Below the pieces are notes generated by a model that ran no database searches, had not been told where the DNA came from, and saw only the letters and a program-made list of their open reading frames with translations. A stretch of 64,000 nt of DNA from positions 7,379,001-7,443,000 of the forward strand of contig NC_015510.1 in NCBI RefSeq assembly GCF_000212735.1, read 5' to 3'. The DNA comes from Haliscomenobacter hydrossis DSM 1100. GTDB lineage: Bacteria; Bacteroidota; Bacteroidia; Chitinophagales; Saprospiraceae. The position numbers were made by a program, and so were the translations under genes. Positions 26,772 through 33,718 of this stretch are shown here, piece by piece; the stretch's first letter is position 1, and each line of letters opens with the position of its first letter.

Positions 26772-27593
26772 ATGTCACATGTTTCTATATTTAACCTCAA
26801 CTTGTTAATTTGTTATGCGGCCTTTTCTTGTGCGAAAAAATCGGAAAGCCCCACTTCTTTTCATTTACCCCAAGTCATCTCGATTACCAAATCCGACTCC
26901 TTGAGGTTATTCGAAGCTAACTCAATCATGGAGCAATCTGCTTTTATGTTAGGTGTTTTTGGGTTTACGGATACCCTAGATTTTATCCGCCATAAACCTT
27001 TTCCATTGCTTCAACTCCCTGAAGATCAATATGACAAGTCAACATGGGATTCATTACCCAGTTATGGATTGGAGATGTATCCGGATTACCAAAAGGATGT
27101 TTTTTGGCCTGTAGCTTTAAGAAATGGAAATGGAACTTGCTTTTATCTTGTATTCATTGCGAACAATACGACAGGTATCAAGTCTTTTTTTGGTACGGAT
27201 TCATATGCTTTTGCCATCCAAGAAGCACAAGACAGCAGCGGACATTGGTATCCGATCGAAATGAGCGGGATTTACTGGGGTTGCTCACGTTGGTGCATCC
27301 AAATGGAAACTAAAACTTTTGCAGTCCTGTTGTTGCCCAAGTACAATGGCGATTTTAAAACCAAACTAAGGGTGCGCCTACGGAATGGCGATCAAACCTA
27401 TGTGTCGCAGTCTTTCGAAGGAATGATCGATCATCAGCAATTCAAGATGCATCCAAACGCTTATTTTTGGCTGAAAAGATATGCGCTTTTGGATATTTCT
27501 GATCAGTTCTTTTTTGGCGCTTTGCCACGTGAGGCAAGGGATGCTGAGGCGTTCGAAGCAAAGATCAAGAATGCGAGTGGTCACCTTGAATAG
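26772..27593 (+). CDS. Hypothetical lipoprotein
   Basis: 273 residues, start ATG. The N-terminus FNLNLLICYAAFSCAKKSES has a short hydrophobic segment and a Cys in a lipobox-like position, so a lipoprotein is likely. The remainder is soluble, with several aromatic clusters (YWGCSRWCIQMETKTFAVLLLPKY) and a Cys pair. I recognise no domain. It is convergent with the ATP-grasp gene at 27608, 14 bases away. It is somewhat AT-richer than its neighbours and follows a repeat element, which may mean it was acquired. Confidence 0.6.
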   Translation: MSHVSIFNLNLLICYAAFSCAKKSESPTSFHLPQVISITKSDSLRLFEANSIMEQSAFMLGVFGFTDTLDFIRHKPFPLLQLPEDQYDKSTWDSLPSYGLEMYPDYQKDVFWPVALRNGNGTCFYLVFIANNTTGIKSFFGTDSYAFAIQEAQDSSGHWYPIEMSGIYWGCSRWCIQMETKTFAVLLLPKYNGDFKTKLRVRLRNGDQTYVSQSFEGMIDHQQFKMHPNAYFWLKRYALLDISDQFFFGALPREARDAEAFEAKIKNASGHLE

Positions 27594-27607
27594 CCCCAGT
27601 TTTGCCG

Positions 27608-28798
27608 TTACACCTCAAAAAAACAAATATTCCCCCCAACCCAGTCAAAATCCTTGTTGAACCGCACCCCGATCATCTCGCCTTTGCTCATGCGCGAGAG
27701 GTTGGTCAGCAGTTTGGGGCGGGCTTCGCCGCGGTGCCAGACGTACATCAAGCGGATTTCCACTTTGACGCCCCCGGTAGGTGATTCCACCACGGGTTCG
27801 TAATTGACCTTGCGTTGCAAGAGGAAGTTTTCTTTGTCGGGAATGGCGTCGAGGTCTTCCCTGTTGATGTGCAGTTTGACACCGGTTCCTGCGAAAGAAA
27901 AGAGGGGTTTTAAGACATAATTTTCCAAATCGGCGGGATATTCTGCCAATTCGTGCAGGAAGTAACTTTTGGGTACAAAGGGGCTGTTCAGCAGTGGCAG
28001 GGTGAACTTGCTGGCGCGGAAAAACCAGTTGGGGTGGGCAATCCACTCCACGTCTACATCGTCGGTAAGTTTGAACTCGGTGACCAGATCGGGGTAGTTT
28101 TGCAGGTCATCTACAATGACGCGGTTGTAGATGCGCTGGATGGCAATTTTGCGACCATCCTTTTCGTAGTACAAGTTGCGGCCTTCTTTGCGCACTTTGG
28201 TCAAACACACCGCTTCAATGCCCAGTAGGTCTTTGGTGACCGCAAAGTCGATTCTGGTTTTTTGGATTTCTGGATAAATTTCCAGCAGAATGGTGTTTTC
28301 AGCATTCCCATCGCCAATGAATACTTTGTGCAACTCTGCCAGGTAGCCCTCCCGATCCAGGCCGTGGAAGTATTCACTAAACCCATCGGGAAAATAAAAA
28401 AAGCGCTTGTACATGTCGCCAATGTAGGCCTGGTAGCCATACAGGGTGGCAAAACCTTGCATCTCGATCAACTGGGGAGTCGGCTCGCCGTGCTCATCCT
28501 TACAAACCGCAAAATCCAGGGTCAGCAAGGAACAAATGTCATCCTCGTTCGGTACCCGCTGATCGACCGGAATGGCGCGTTCGGTTTTGGCCTTAAAATC
28601 AGGTTGCACCATCACATCAATGATGTCTTCTCCGGCCTGGATCAACTTTTTTGTCAGCACTTTCGGGATGAAAGTGGGCGTTTCAGCAACGCGAAATTCC
28701 AGGGTATTGGGAAAGTCATGGTTGATTTGTTCCACGAAGACGGCATAGGTCTCTTCGGAAAAGGAATCGTTGTAGCGTTTGCGTATTTCTGGTAACAT
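27608..28798 (-). CDS. ATP-grasp-like ligase of the amidoligase cluster
   Basis: 396 residues, start ATG. The C-terminal half has ATP-grasp features: Lys and a glycine-containing loop in YVLKPLFSFAGTGVKL, the strand FLLQRKVNYEP and VEIRLMYVWH, then NLSRMSKGEMIGVRFN at the end. The N-terminal half contains an EMQGFATLYGYQ block similar in position to the EFNAD block of GspS-like ligases. No characterised enzyme can be named. It is the last gene of a minus-strand run that also contains a glutamine amidotransferase, a GCS2 ligase, a RimK-like ligase and an esterase, so carboxylate-amine ligation is the probable chemistry. Confidence 0.7.
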   Translation of the reverse strand: MLPEIRKRYNDSFSEETYAVFVEQINHDFPNTLEFRVAETPTFIPKVLTKKLIQAGEDIIDVMVQPDFKAKTERAIPVDQRVPNEDDICSLLTLDFAVCKDEHGEPTPQLIEMQGFATLYGYQAYIGDMYKRFFYFPDGFSEYFHGLDREGYLAELHKVFIGDGNAENTILLEIYPEIQKTRIDFAVTKDLLGIEAVCLTKVRKEGRNLYYEKDGRKIAIQRIYNRVIVDDLQNYPDLVTEFKLTDDVDVEWIAHPNWFFRASKFTLPLLNSPFVPKSYFLHELAEYPADLENYVLKPLFSFAGTGVKLHINREDLDAIPDKENFLLQRKVNYEPVVESPTGGVKVEIRLMYVWHRGEARPKLLTNLSRMSKGEMIGVRFNKDFDWVGGNICFFEV

Positions 28799-28811
28799 GG
28801 GCTTTTGGATT

Positions 28812-28900
28812 TCGAATTATGGATTTCGGGTTGATTCCACCCTGCACCTCGACTTCGCTCGGCGACCGGGTGGAATCAACCCAAAATCCATAATTCGCAA
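28812..28900. repeat. Inverted repeat between two genes of the amidoligase cluster
   Basis: The left arm 28812-28842 (CGAATTATGGATTTCGGGTT, GATTCCACCC) pairs with the right arm 28867-28897 (GGGTGGAATCAACCC, then AAATCCATAATTCG) with one or two mismatches. The loop is about 24 bases. It fills the spacer between co-directional genes. Confidence 0.8.
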
Positions 28901-29737
28901 TTAAGCCACCAGCACTCCCTGGAGTTGCTCGGCAGCGTGGTGTAAAAATGAAGGGATGATCACCGCTTCCGTCAGCAAAATTTTATCGGGATCGTCCAAT
29001 CGATCGATCATTTCAAAATACTTGGCTTCGCCGTGGGTATCGATCACCCATTTGCGTTTGTCGTCCATGAGGTAATAACGCAGCATACCTCGTGAGTCGG
29101 CCTCGGGGTGAAATTGGGTGCCGAATACTTCGGGTGAAAAACGAATGGCCATAACTGCTCGTTCCAGCGGAATATGCGGGCGTTCTTTTTCCAGGCAAAG
29201 TGCTTGCGCGCCAAACTCCCGCATCCTCGTTTCGTTGACCTGGGTCACCTGGTAATCGCGGGAGTCAACTGCGTAAAAAGGTTCGGGTAAGCCGTGAAAA
29301 ATATACTCGGCATACCCATCGCCCATGCGGTGGATCGGCATCACCCCAAAGGAGGTAGATTGACGTTTGGTTACTTCGGCCAAACCCAGGTGTCGGCACA
29401 CCATCTGGAAGGAATGACAAATGAGAAACATGTACTTTTTACGTGCATGTTGGTGATTGTATGCAAAAAGTGTATCGACAAAGTCAAAATAATCCTTTTC
29501 CCATTGGGTATTTGCTGCCAATGGACTACCGGGACCGCCGCTGGAAATAAAAATATCGTAGGTGTCCAGGTCTGGAATTTCGTTGTTTGCGCGTACATTG
29601 AACACCTCAAAACTACCTTCAATGTCGTCTTGTTCCAAAAATCGGGTAATAAGTTGCCGAATACAACGCATGCCTTCATTGGCCCAGTTGTCGTACATGT
29701 CCAGCACCGCGATTTTTAACGTTTCGTCCGTTTTCAT
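28901..29737 (-). CDS. Class I glutamine amidotransferase-like protein
   Basis: 278 residues from the ATG at 29737 (a GTG precedes it by one codon). The GuaA-type class I amidotransferase fold is clear: SSGGPGSPL, the nucleophile Cys107 in LICHSFQMV, and the catalytic His210/Glu212 in GTQFHPEAD. Such domains release ammonia from glutamine for a partner, or act as gamma-glutamyl hydrolases. There is no synthetase domain in the chain, so the partner is probably one of the adjacent ligases. It lies 45-50 bases downstream of the GCS2 gene and upstream of the hairpin at 28812, in the same run. Confidence 0.85.
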   Translation of the reverse strand: MKTDETLKIAVLDMYDNWANEGMRCIRQLITRFLEQDDIEGSFEVFNVRANNEIPDLDTYDIFISSGGPGSPLAANTQWEKDYFDFVDTLFAYNHQHARKKYMFLICHSFQMVCRHLGLAEVTKRQSTSFGVMPIHRMGDGYAEYIFHGLPEPFYAVDSRDYQVTQVNETRMREFGAQALCLEKERPHIPLERAVMAIRFSPEVFGTQFHPEADSRGMLRYYLMDDKRKWVIDTHGEAKYFEMIDRLDDPDKILLTEAVIIPSFLHHAAEQLQGVLVA

Positions 29738-29785
29738 CACAATTGATTGATTAAAAAGCGCTAAAATTAACTTTTGTGCGCCTAT

Positions 29786-30892
29786 TTACCAAAGACCAGC
29801 AGCAGTTTCGCCAATAATGTAGTCGACAACCGCTTTGAAATCATTGGTTTCCTGATAAACTTTAAGTTGGCGATCGGCTCCGGTTCCCTGTTCCATCATT
29901 TTAATGAGGTATTCCACTTCTTCTCGGCTACCGAGGTGATCCACTACATCATCAACAAAATCAATGAGCTCATAGATCAATGCTTTGGTGGGAACTTCTT
30001 CTTGTTTTCCGAAATCAATCAATTTTCCATCGATGCCGTAACGTGCTGCGCGCCATTTGTTTTCATTGATGAGTGGCTTGCCGTACATGCGGAAACTCAG
30101 GTTGCTGCTCATCAATTTGTACAATTTCACCACAATAGCCTGCATCACCGCGGCCAGGGCAATGGTTTCTTCTACGCGCATTTGTACATCACAAATCCGG
30201 AATTCTACGGTTTCAAAAAACGGGTGCAGGCGCATGTCCCACCAGATTTTTTTGCCATTGTCGATACAACCCGTTTTGATCAACAGATCCAAATACTGCT
30301 CGTATTCAATCGCGCTGGTAAAAGACTCAGGCAGACCAGTGCGGGGAAATTTGTCGAATACTTTGGTGCGAAACGACTTATAACCCGTATTGCGGCCTTC
30401 CCAAAATGGAGAATTGGTGGAAAGGGCAAAAATATGGGGTAAAAAATACCGCGCCACATTGATGATTTGTACACCCACTTCACGGCTGGGAATGCCTACG
30501 TGTACGTGCAAGCCAAAAATGAGGTTGGAGCGGGCAGCTTCCTGCAATTCTTCTACGATCTGGTCGTAGCGAGGATTGGGAGTAATCGCCTGATCCGCCC
30601 AATGCGAAAACGGATGAGTGCCAGAAGAAGCAATTTTGAGGTCAACCTTATCGGCGATCTCAATGACGTAGCGCCGCAAGTTGATCACGTCCTCCCGTGC
30701 TTCCTGGATGTTTTTGCAAATGACCGTGCCAACTTCAACCACCGCCTGGTGCATTTCCGCTTTCACTTGTTCCTGGAGCTTTACTTGCCCCTCGTCCACG
30801 ATGCGCGACATGTGCGAACGCAATTCCCGGGTAACCGGGTCGATGGTTTGAAATTCTTCTTCTATGCCAAGGGTGAAACCAGAAAGATCCAT
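29786..30892 (-). CDS. Carboxylate-amine ligase, GCS2/YbdK family
   Basis: 368 residues from the ATG at 30892; the open frame upstream is repeat sequence and is unlikely to be translated. The family signature FTLGIEEEFQTIDPVTREL opens the protein. It is followed by ASSGTHPFSHW, FGLHVHVGIPSREVGVQI, EYEQYLDLLIKTGCID and the RAARYGIDGKL block. GCS2 proteins are related to glutamate-cysteine ligase; E. coli YbdK has weak activity of that kind and the natural product is often unknown. It is central in the five-gene minus-strand cluster 27608-32780. Confidence 0.9.
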   Translation of the reverse strand: MDLSGFTLGIEEEFQTIDPVTRELRSHMSRIVDEGQVKLQEQVKAEMHQAVVEVGTVICKNIQEAREDVINLRRYVIEIADKVDLKIASSGTHPFSHWADQAITPNPRYDQIVEELQEAARSNLIFGLHVHVGIPSREVGVQIINVARYFLPHIFALSTNSPFWEGRNTGYKSFRTKVFDKFPRTGLPESFTSAIEYEQYLDLLIKTGCIDNGKKIWWDMRLHPFFETVEFRICDVQMRVEETIALAAVMQAIVVKLYKLMSSNLSFRMYGKPLINENKWRAARYGIDGKLIDFGKQEEVPTKALIYELIDFVDDVVDHLGSREEVEYLIKMMEQGTGADRQLKVYQETNDFKAVVDYIIGETAAGLW

Positions 30893-30911
30893 AAGTTTGT
30901 AAGATTTAAAA

Positions 30912-30998
30912 GTTCGACGTTCGGGGGTTCGGGGGTTCGGGGGCCAAAATTCAGGGTGGTAACCCAACCCCAGAACCTTCGAACCCCCGAACGTCAAA
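30912..30998. repeat. Inverted repeat with TTCGGGGG tandem arms
   Basis: The left arm GTTCGACGTTCGGGGGTTCG is extended by further TTCGGGGG units. The right arm CGAACCCCCGAACGTCAAAC abuts the stop of the ATP-grasp gene at 31001. It shares its 8-base unit with the longer palindrome at 36608-36777. Confidence 0.8.
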
Positions 30999-31000
30999 CC

Positions 31001-32011
31001 CTATTTCTTTTTCGCTGCCGGCTTTTTCGCCGCAGGTACTCCGGCCAACGCGGCCATTTCGCTGGTCGTTCCTGCACCAATAAAACTGCCCCAGGTGAGG
31101 TTGATTTGTCCGGGTTTGGCAGCTTTGGCACGGTCGATCGCCATCGTGGCGGCGGCTTCAACGACCCAGTCAAAATTTTCCTGGCCAACTGAATTGACAT
31201 CGGCGTCGGGAGCTGGATTGCAGAAGTCGATGGCGTACGGAATGCCATCGCGTACCGCAAACTCTACGGTGTTGAAGTCATAACCCAGGGCCAAATTGAG
31301 GCGCATCACGTAATCGTGTACAGTATCCAGCAATTTTTTCGCCGCCGGGCCTTGTGCTTTAATTTGAGAATCATAGCGCAAATGGTGCGGATTGCGGGGT
31401 TCGTAAGGCATGATGCGCACATGTTTTTGCCCAATGCAATAGCAACGGAAGTAATCGTCAAATACAATTTCTTCCTGCAACATCATCACCAATTGCTCGG
31501 TCTCAGCGTGTTTTTTCCAGAGGTCTTCTACATCGTCCACCCGGTACACACTTTTCCAGCCACCGCCAGCATGCGGCTTCATGTAGGCTGGAAACTTGAT
31601 GTAATCAAAGATGTAGTTCCAATCCAGGGGCATTTTGAGGTTGCGGAACGACTCTTCACTGGTGTCGGTAGGCAACTCAAAAGAAGGGAGCAAGGCTGTA
31701 TTGGGTACTGGAACACCAACTTGTAAGGCCAAACAATTGTTGAAAAACTTCTCATCAGCGCTCCACCAGAAAGGGTTGTTGACCACTGCGGTGCCACTCA
31801 TGGCGGCATTCTTCAGGAAGGCCCGGTAAAAGGGGACATCTTGGGAAATGCGGTCAATGATCACTGCATAACCGCTTGTTTCTCCTTGAATGACTTTATC
31901 CACCGAAACAGGCTCAGCAATGATGTCTTTGCCTTCTTTTTGATTGACCCGTTCAATGAAAGCCCAGGGGAATGTGTTTTCTTTGCCAAATAAAATGCCG
32001 ATTTTTTTCAT
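31001..32011 (-). CDS. RimK-like ATP-grasp ligase
   Basis: 336 residues from the ATG at 32011, where MKKIGILFGKENTFPWAF begins; the longer open frame upstream is not credible. ATP-grasp landmarks are FPAYMKPHAGGGWKSVYRV (nucleotide-binding Lys and Gly loop), MMLQEEIVF (hinge), HVRIMPYEPRNPHH and the Mg-binding pair in VEFAVRDGIPYAIDFCNPAPDAD. It ends in a basic Ala/Lys tail (AAKKPAAKKK). It is probably an ATP-dependent carboxylate-amine ligase working with the GCS2 enzyme downstream. The esterase gene lies 64 bases upstream on the same strand. Confidence 0.85.
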   Translation of the reverse strand: MKKIGILFGKENTFPWAFIERVNQKEGKDIIAEPVSVDKVIQGETSGYAVIIDRISQDVPFYRAFLKNAAMSGTAVVNNPFWWSADEKFFNNCLALQVGVPVPNTALLPSFELPTDTSEESFRNLKMPLDWNYIFDYIKFPAYMKPHAGGGWKSVYRVDDVEDLWKKHAETEQLVMMLQEEIVFDDYFRCYCIGQKHVRIMPYEPRNPHHLRYDSQIKAQGPAAKKLLDTVHDYVMRLNLALGYDFNTVEFAVRDGIPYAIDFCNPAPDADVNSVGQENFDWVVEAAATMAIDRAKAAKPGQINLTWGSFIGAGTTSEMAALAGVPAAKKPAAKKK

Positions 32012-32075
32012 ATGTAAATGTTTTTTGGTTAAAGAAGGCTGGTACTTGGTTAAATAAGCTCTAAGCGCGCTTCTT

Positions 32076-32780
32076 TTAAATTTTTGACAAATAATCAGGG
32101 AACATTTCGCGCCAGATGGGCCAATCGTGGTTGGCAAACGGGCGAATATCCAACCAATGGTTGATGCCTTTGCGGTGCAAAATTTGGGACATCCACTCGT
32201 TTTCTCCTTTGCAAAAATCGTGTTCGGAGGTACCCAAAACCACTTTCATATCGTAAAAATGCGAATTTTGCGCATCCGGGATAAAATCAGGTGGATTGTT
32301 GAAAAAAACATTGTCATCGTAATGGCCTTCCAGGTGTTGTTTGATGTCAAAAGCACCACCCATGCTGAACATGTAGGCCACTTTATCGGGGTGCTTGAAC
32401 GCAAAATTCAGGGCGTGGTATCCACCAAAACTGCAGCCGGCCACGCCAATTTTTTCCACATTACACTCCTGGCGGATGGAGGGTACAAGCTCCTCATTCA
32501 ACATGCGGTCGTAACAGGTATGGTTGTAGATGCGGGTAGCGGGATGCAAATGTTTGGCGTACCAACTGTCCTTGTCAATGCTATCAATACAATAGATCTT
32601 GATTTTGCCGGATTCGATGAACCAACGGGCGGATTCAATCAATTTGAAGTCCTTGTTTTCATAATAACGACCCATTGACGTAGGAAACAAGAGGACGGGA
32701 TAGCCCCAATTTCCAAAACTCAACATTTCGATTTCTCTTCCCAGGCAATGCGACCAGAATTTGTGGTAAGTTTCTTGCAA
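32076..32780 (-). CDS. Alpha/beta-hydrolase esterase of the amidoligase cluster
   Basis: About 234 residues if translation starts at the TTG at 32780 (LQETYHKFW); the frame stays open 12 codons upstream to another TTG at 32816, and there is no ATG. The start is therefore uncertain. The fold is an esterase-D-like alpha/beta hydrolase with GCSFGGYHAL (nucleophile Ser), Asp in GTSEHDF and His in FANHDWPIW. It probably hydrolyses an ester or peptide-like product. It is divergent from a second esterase (32860) and first in the minus-strand cluster. Confidence 0.75.
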   Translation of the reverse strand: MQETYHKFWSHCLGREIEMLSFGNWGYPVLLFPTSMGRYYENKDFKLIESARWFIESGKIKIYCIDSIDKDSWYAKHLHPATRIYNHTCYDRMLNEELVPSIRQECNVEKIGVAGCSFGGYHALNFAFKHPDKVAYMFSMGGAFDIKQHLEGHYDDNVFFNNPPDFIPDAQNSHFYDMKVVLGTSEHDFCKGENEWMSQILHRKGINHWLDIRPFANHDWPIWREMFPDYLSKI

Positions 32781-32859
32781 GGTATTTTTGTTTATTAGTA
32801 AAGTGTAAAATCGCAAAGTGATTACATTTGCTTGCGACTAAAATAAGATTAAAATTTGT

Positions 32860-33648
32860 ATGCACAAAAAAGAACTCGTTTTATCCTCAATTCATTTGGA
32901 ACGCAAGGTTAAGATAACCCTTATCTTACCCCCTCGCTACGCGCTGAGTTTCCACCATTACCCGGTTTTATATCTCAATGATGGCCAGGATTTACCAAGT
33001 TTGCGGATGGAGGAATCCCTGCATCAACTCTATTCGGCGCACGAAATTCCTCATTTTATTTTGGTGGGGATACACGCCAATGAGCAGCGCAAGCATGAGT
33101 ATGGAACTGCTAAAATACTAGATTATGCCGGACGGGGTAGCAAGGCGGGAAAACATACCCATTTTGTACTGACGGAACTCAAACCGTATATCGAACAACA
33201 TTACCGGGCCAACTCAACGCCTGAGTACAACTATTTTGCAGGCTTTTCTCTTGGCGGCTTGTCGGCATTAGACATAGTCTGGCATCATCCGCATGTTTTT
33301 TCCAAAGTTGGCGTGTTTTCTGGTTCGTTTTGGTGGCGTTCAAAAGCCCTGGACCAGGGATACAACGAGGCTACCGATCGCATCATGCACGCGCTGATCC
33401 GTGAAAATGATCAAAAGCCAGCAGTGAAATTTTGGCTACAGACGGGTACGGAAGACGAAGTATCAGATCGCAACAACAACGGCATCATCGACTCAATTGA
33501 CGATACCCTGGGCTTGATTGAAGAATTGGAAAAGAAGGGCTATCAGCGGGACGAAGAGATCGTTTACCGCGAAGTGGAAGGTGGTCGCCATGATCAGACG
33601 ACGTGGGGGAGGGTTTTTCCGGAATTCCTTATATGGGTTTTTAAGTGA
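32860..33648 (+). CDS. Putative esterase (PF00756 type), divergent partner of the cluster
   Basis: 262 residues, start ATG. Esterase-family alpha/beta hydrolase: PVLYLNDGQDL, FILVGIHANEQRKHEYG, the nucleophile in YFAGFSLGGLSALDI and a C-terminal His in EGGRHDQTTW. Relatives include ferric enterobactin esterases and mycolyl transferases, but substrate cannot be inferred. No signal peptide is seen, so it acts in the cytoplasm. It diverges from the other esterase with only about 80 bases between, suggesting shared control. Its stop TGA at 33646-33648 lies in the palindrome 33642-33716. Confidence 0.82.
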   Translation: MHKKELVLSSIHLERKVKITLILPPRYALSFHHYPVLYLNDGQDLPSLRMEESLHQLYSAHEIPHFILVGIHANEQRKHEYGTAKILDYAGRGSKAGKHTHFVLTELKPYIEQHYRANSTPEYNYFAGFSLGGLSALDIVWHHPHVFSKVGVFSGSFWWRSKALDQGYNEATDRIMHALIRENDQKPAVKFWLQTGTEDEVSDRNNNGIIDSIDDTLGLIEELEKKGYQRDEEIVYREVEGGRHDQTTWGRVFPEFLIWVFK

Positions 33649-33716
33649 AAAGTGAAAAACTAAAAGTGAAAAGCATGCAATATACTTTTCACTTTTAGTT
33701 TTTCACTTTTCACTTA
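33642..33716. repeat. Perfect 32-bp inverted repeat with AGTGAAAA tandem arms between convergent genes
   Basis: The arms 33642-33673 and 33685-33716 are perfect reverse complements built of AAGTGAAAAGTGAAAA and CTAAAAGTGAAAAG. The loop is 11 bases. It includes the stop codon of the esterase gene and ends two bases before the stop of the outer-membrane protein gene. It probably works as a bidirectional terminator. Confidence 0.88.
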
Positions 33717-33718
33717 AA

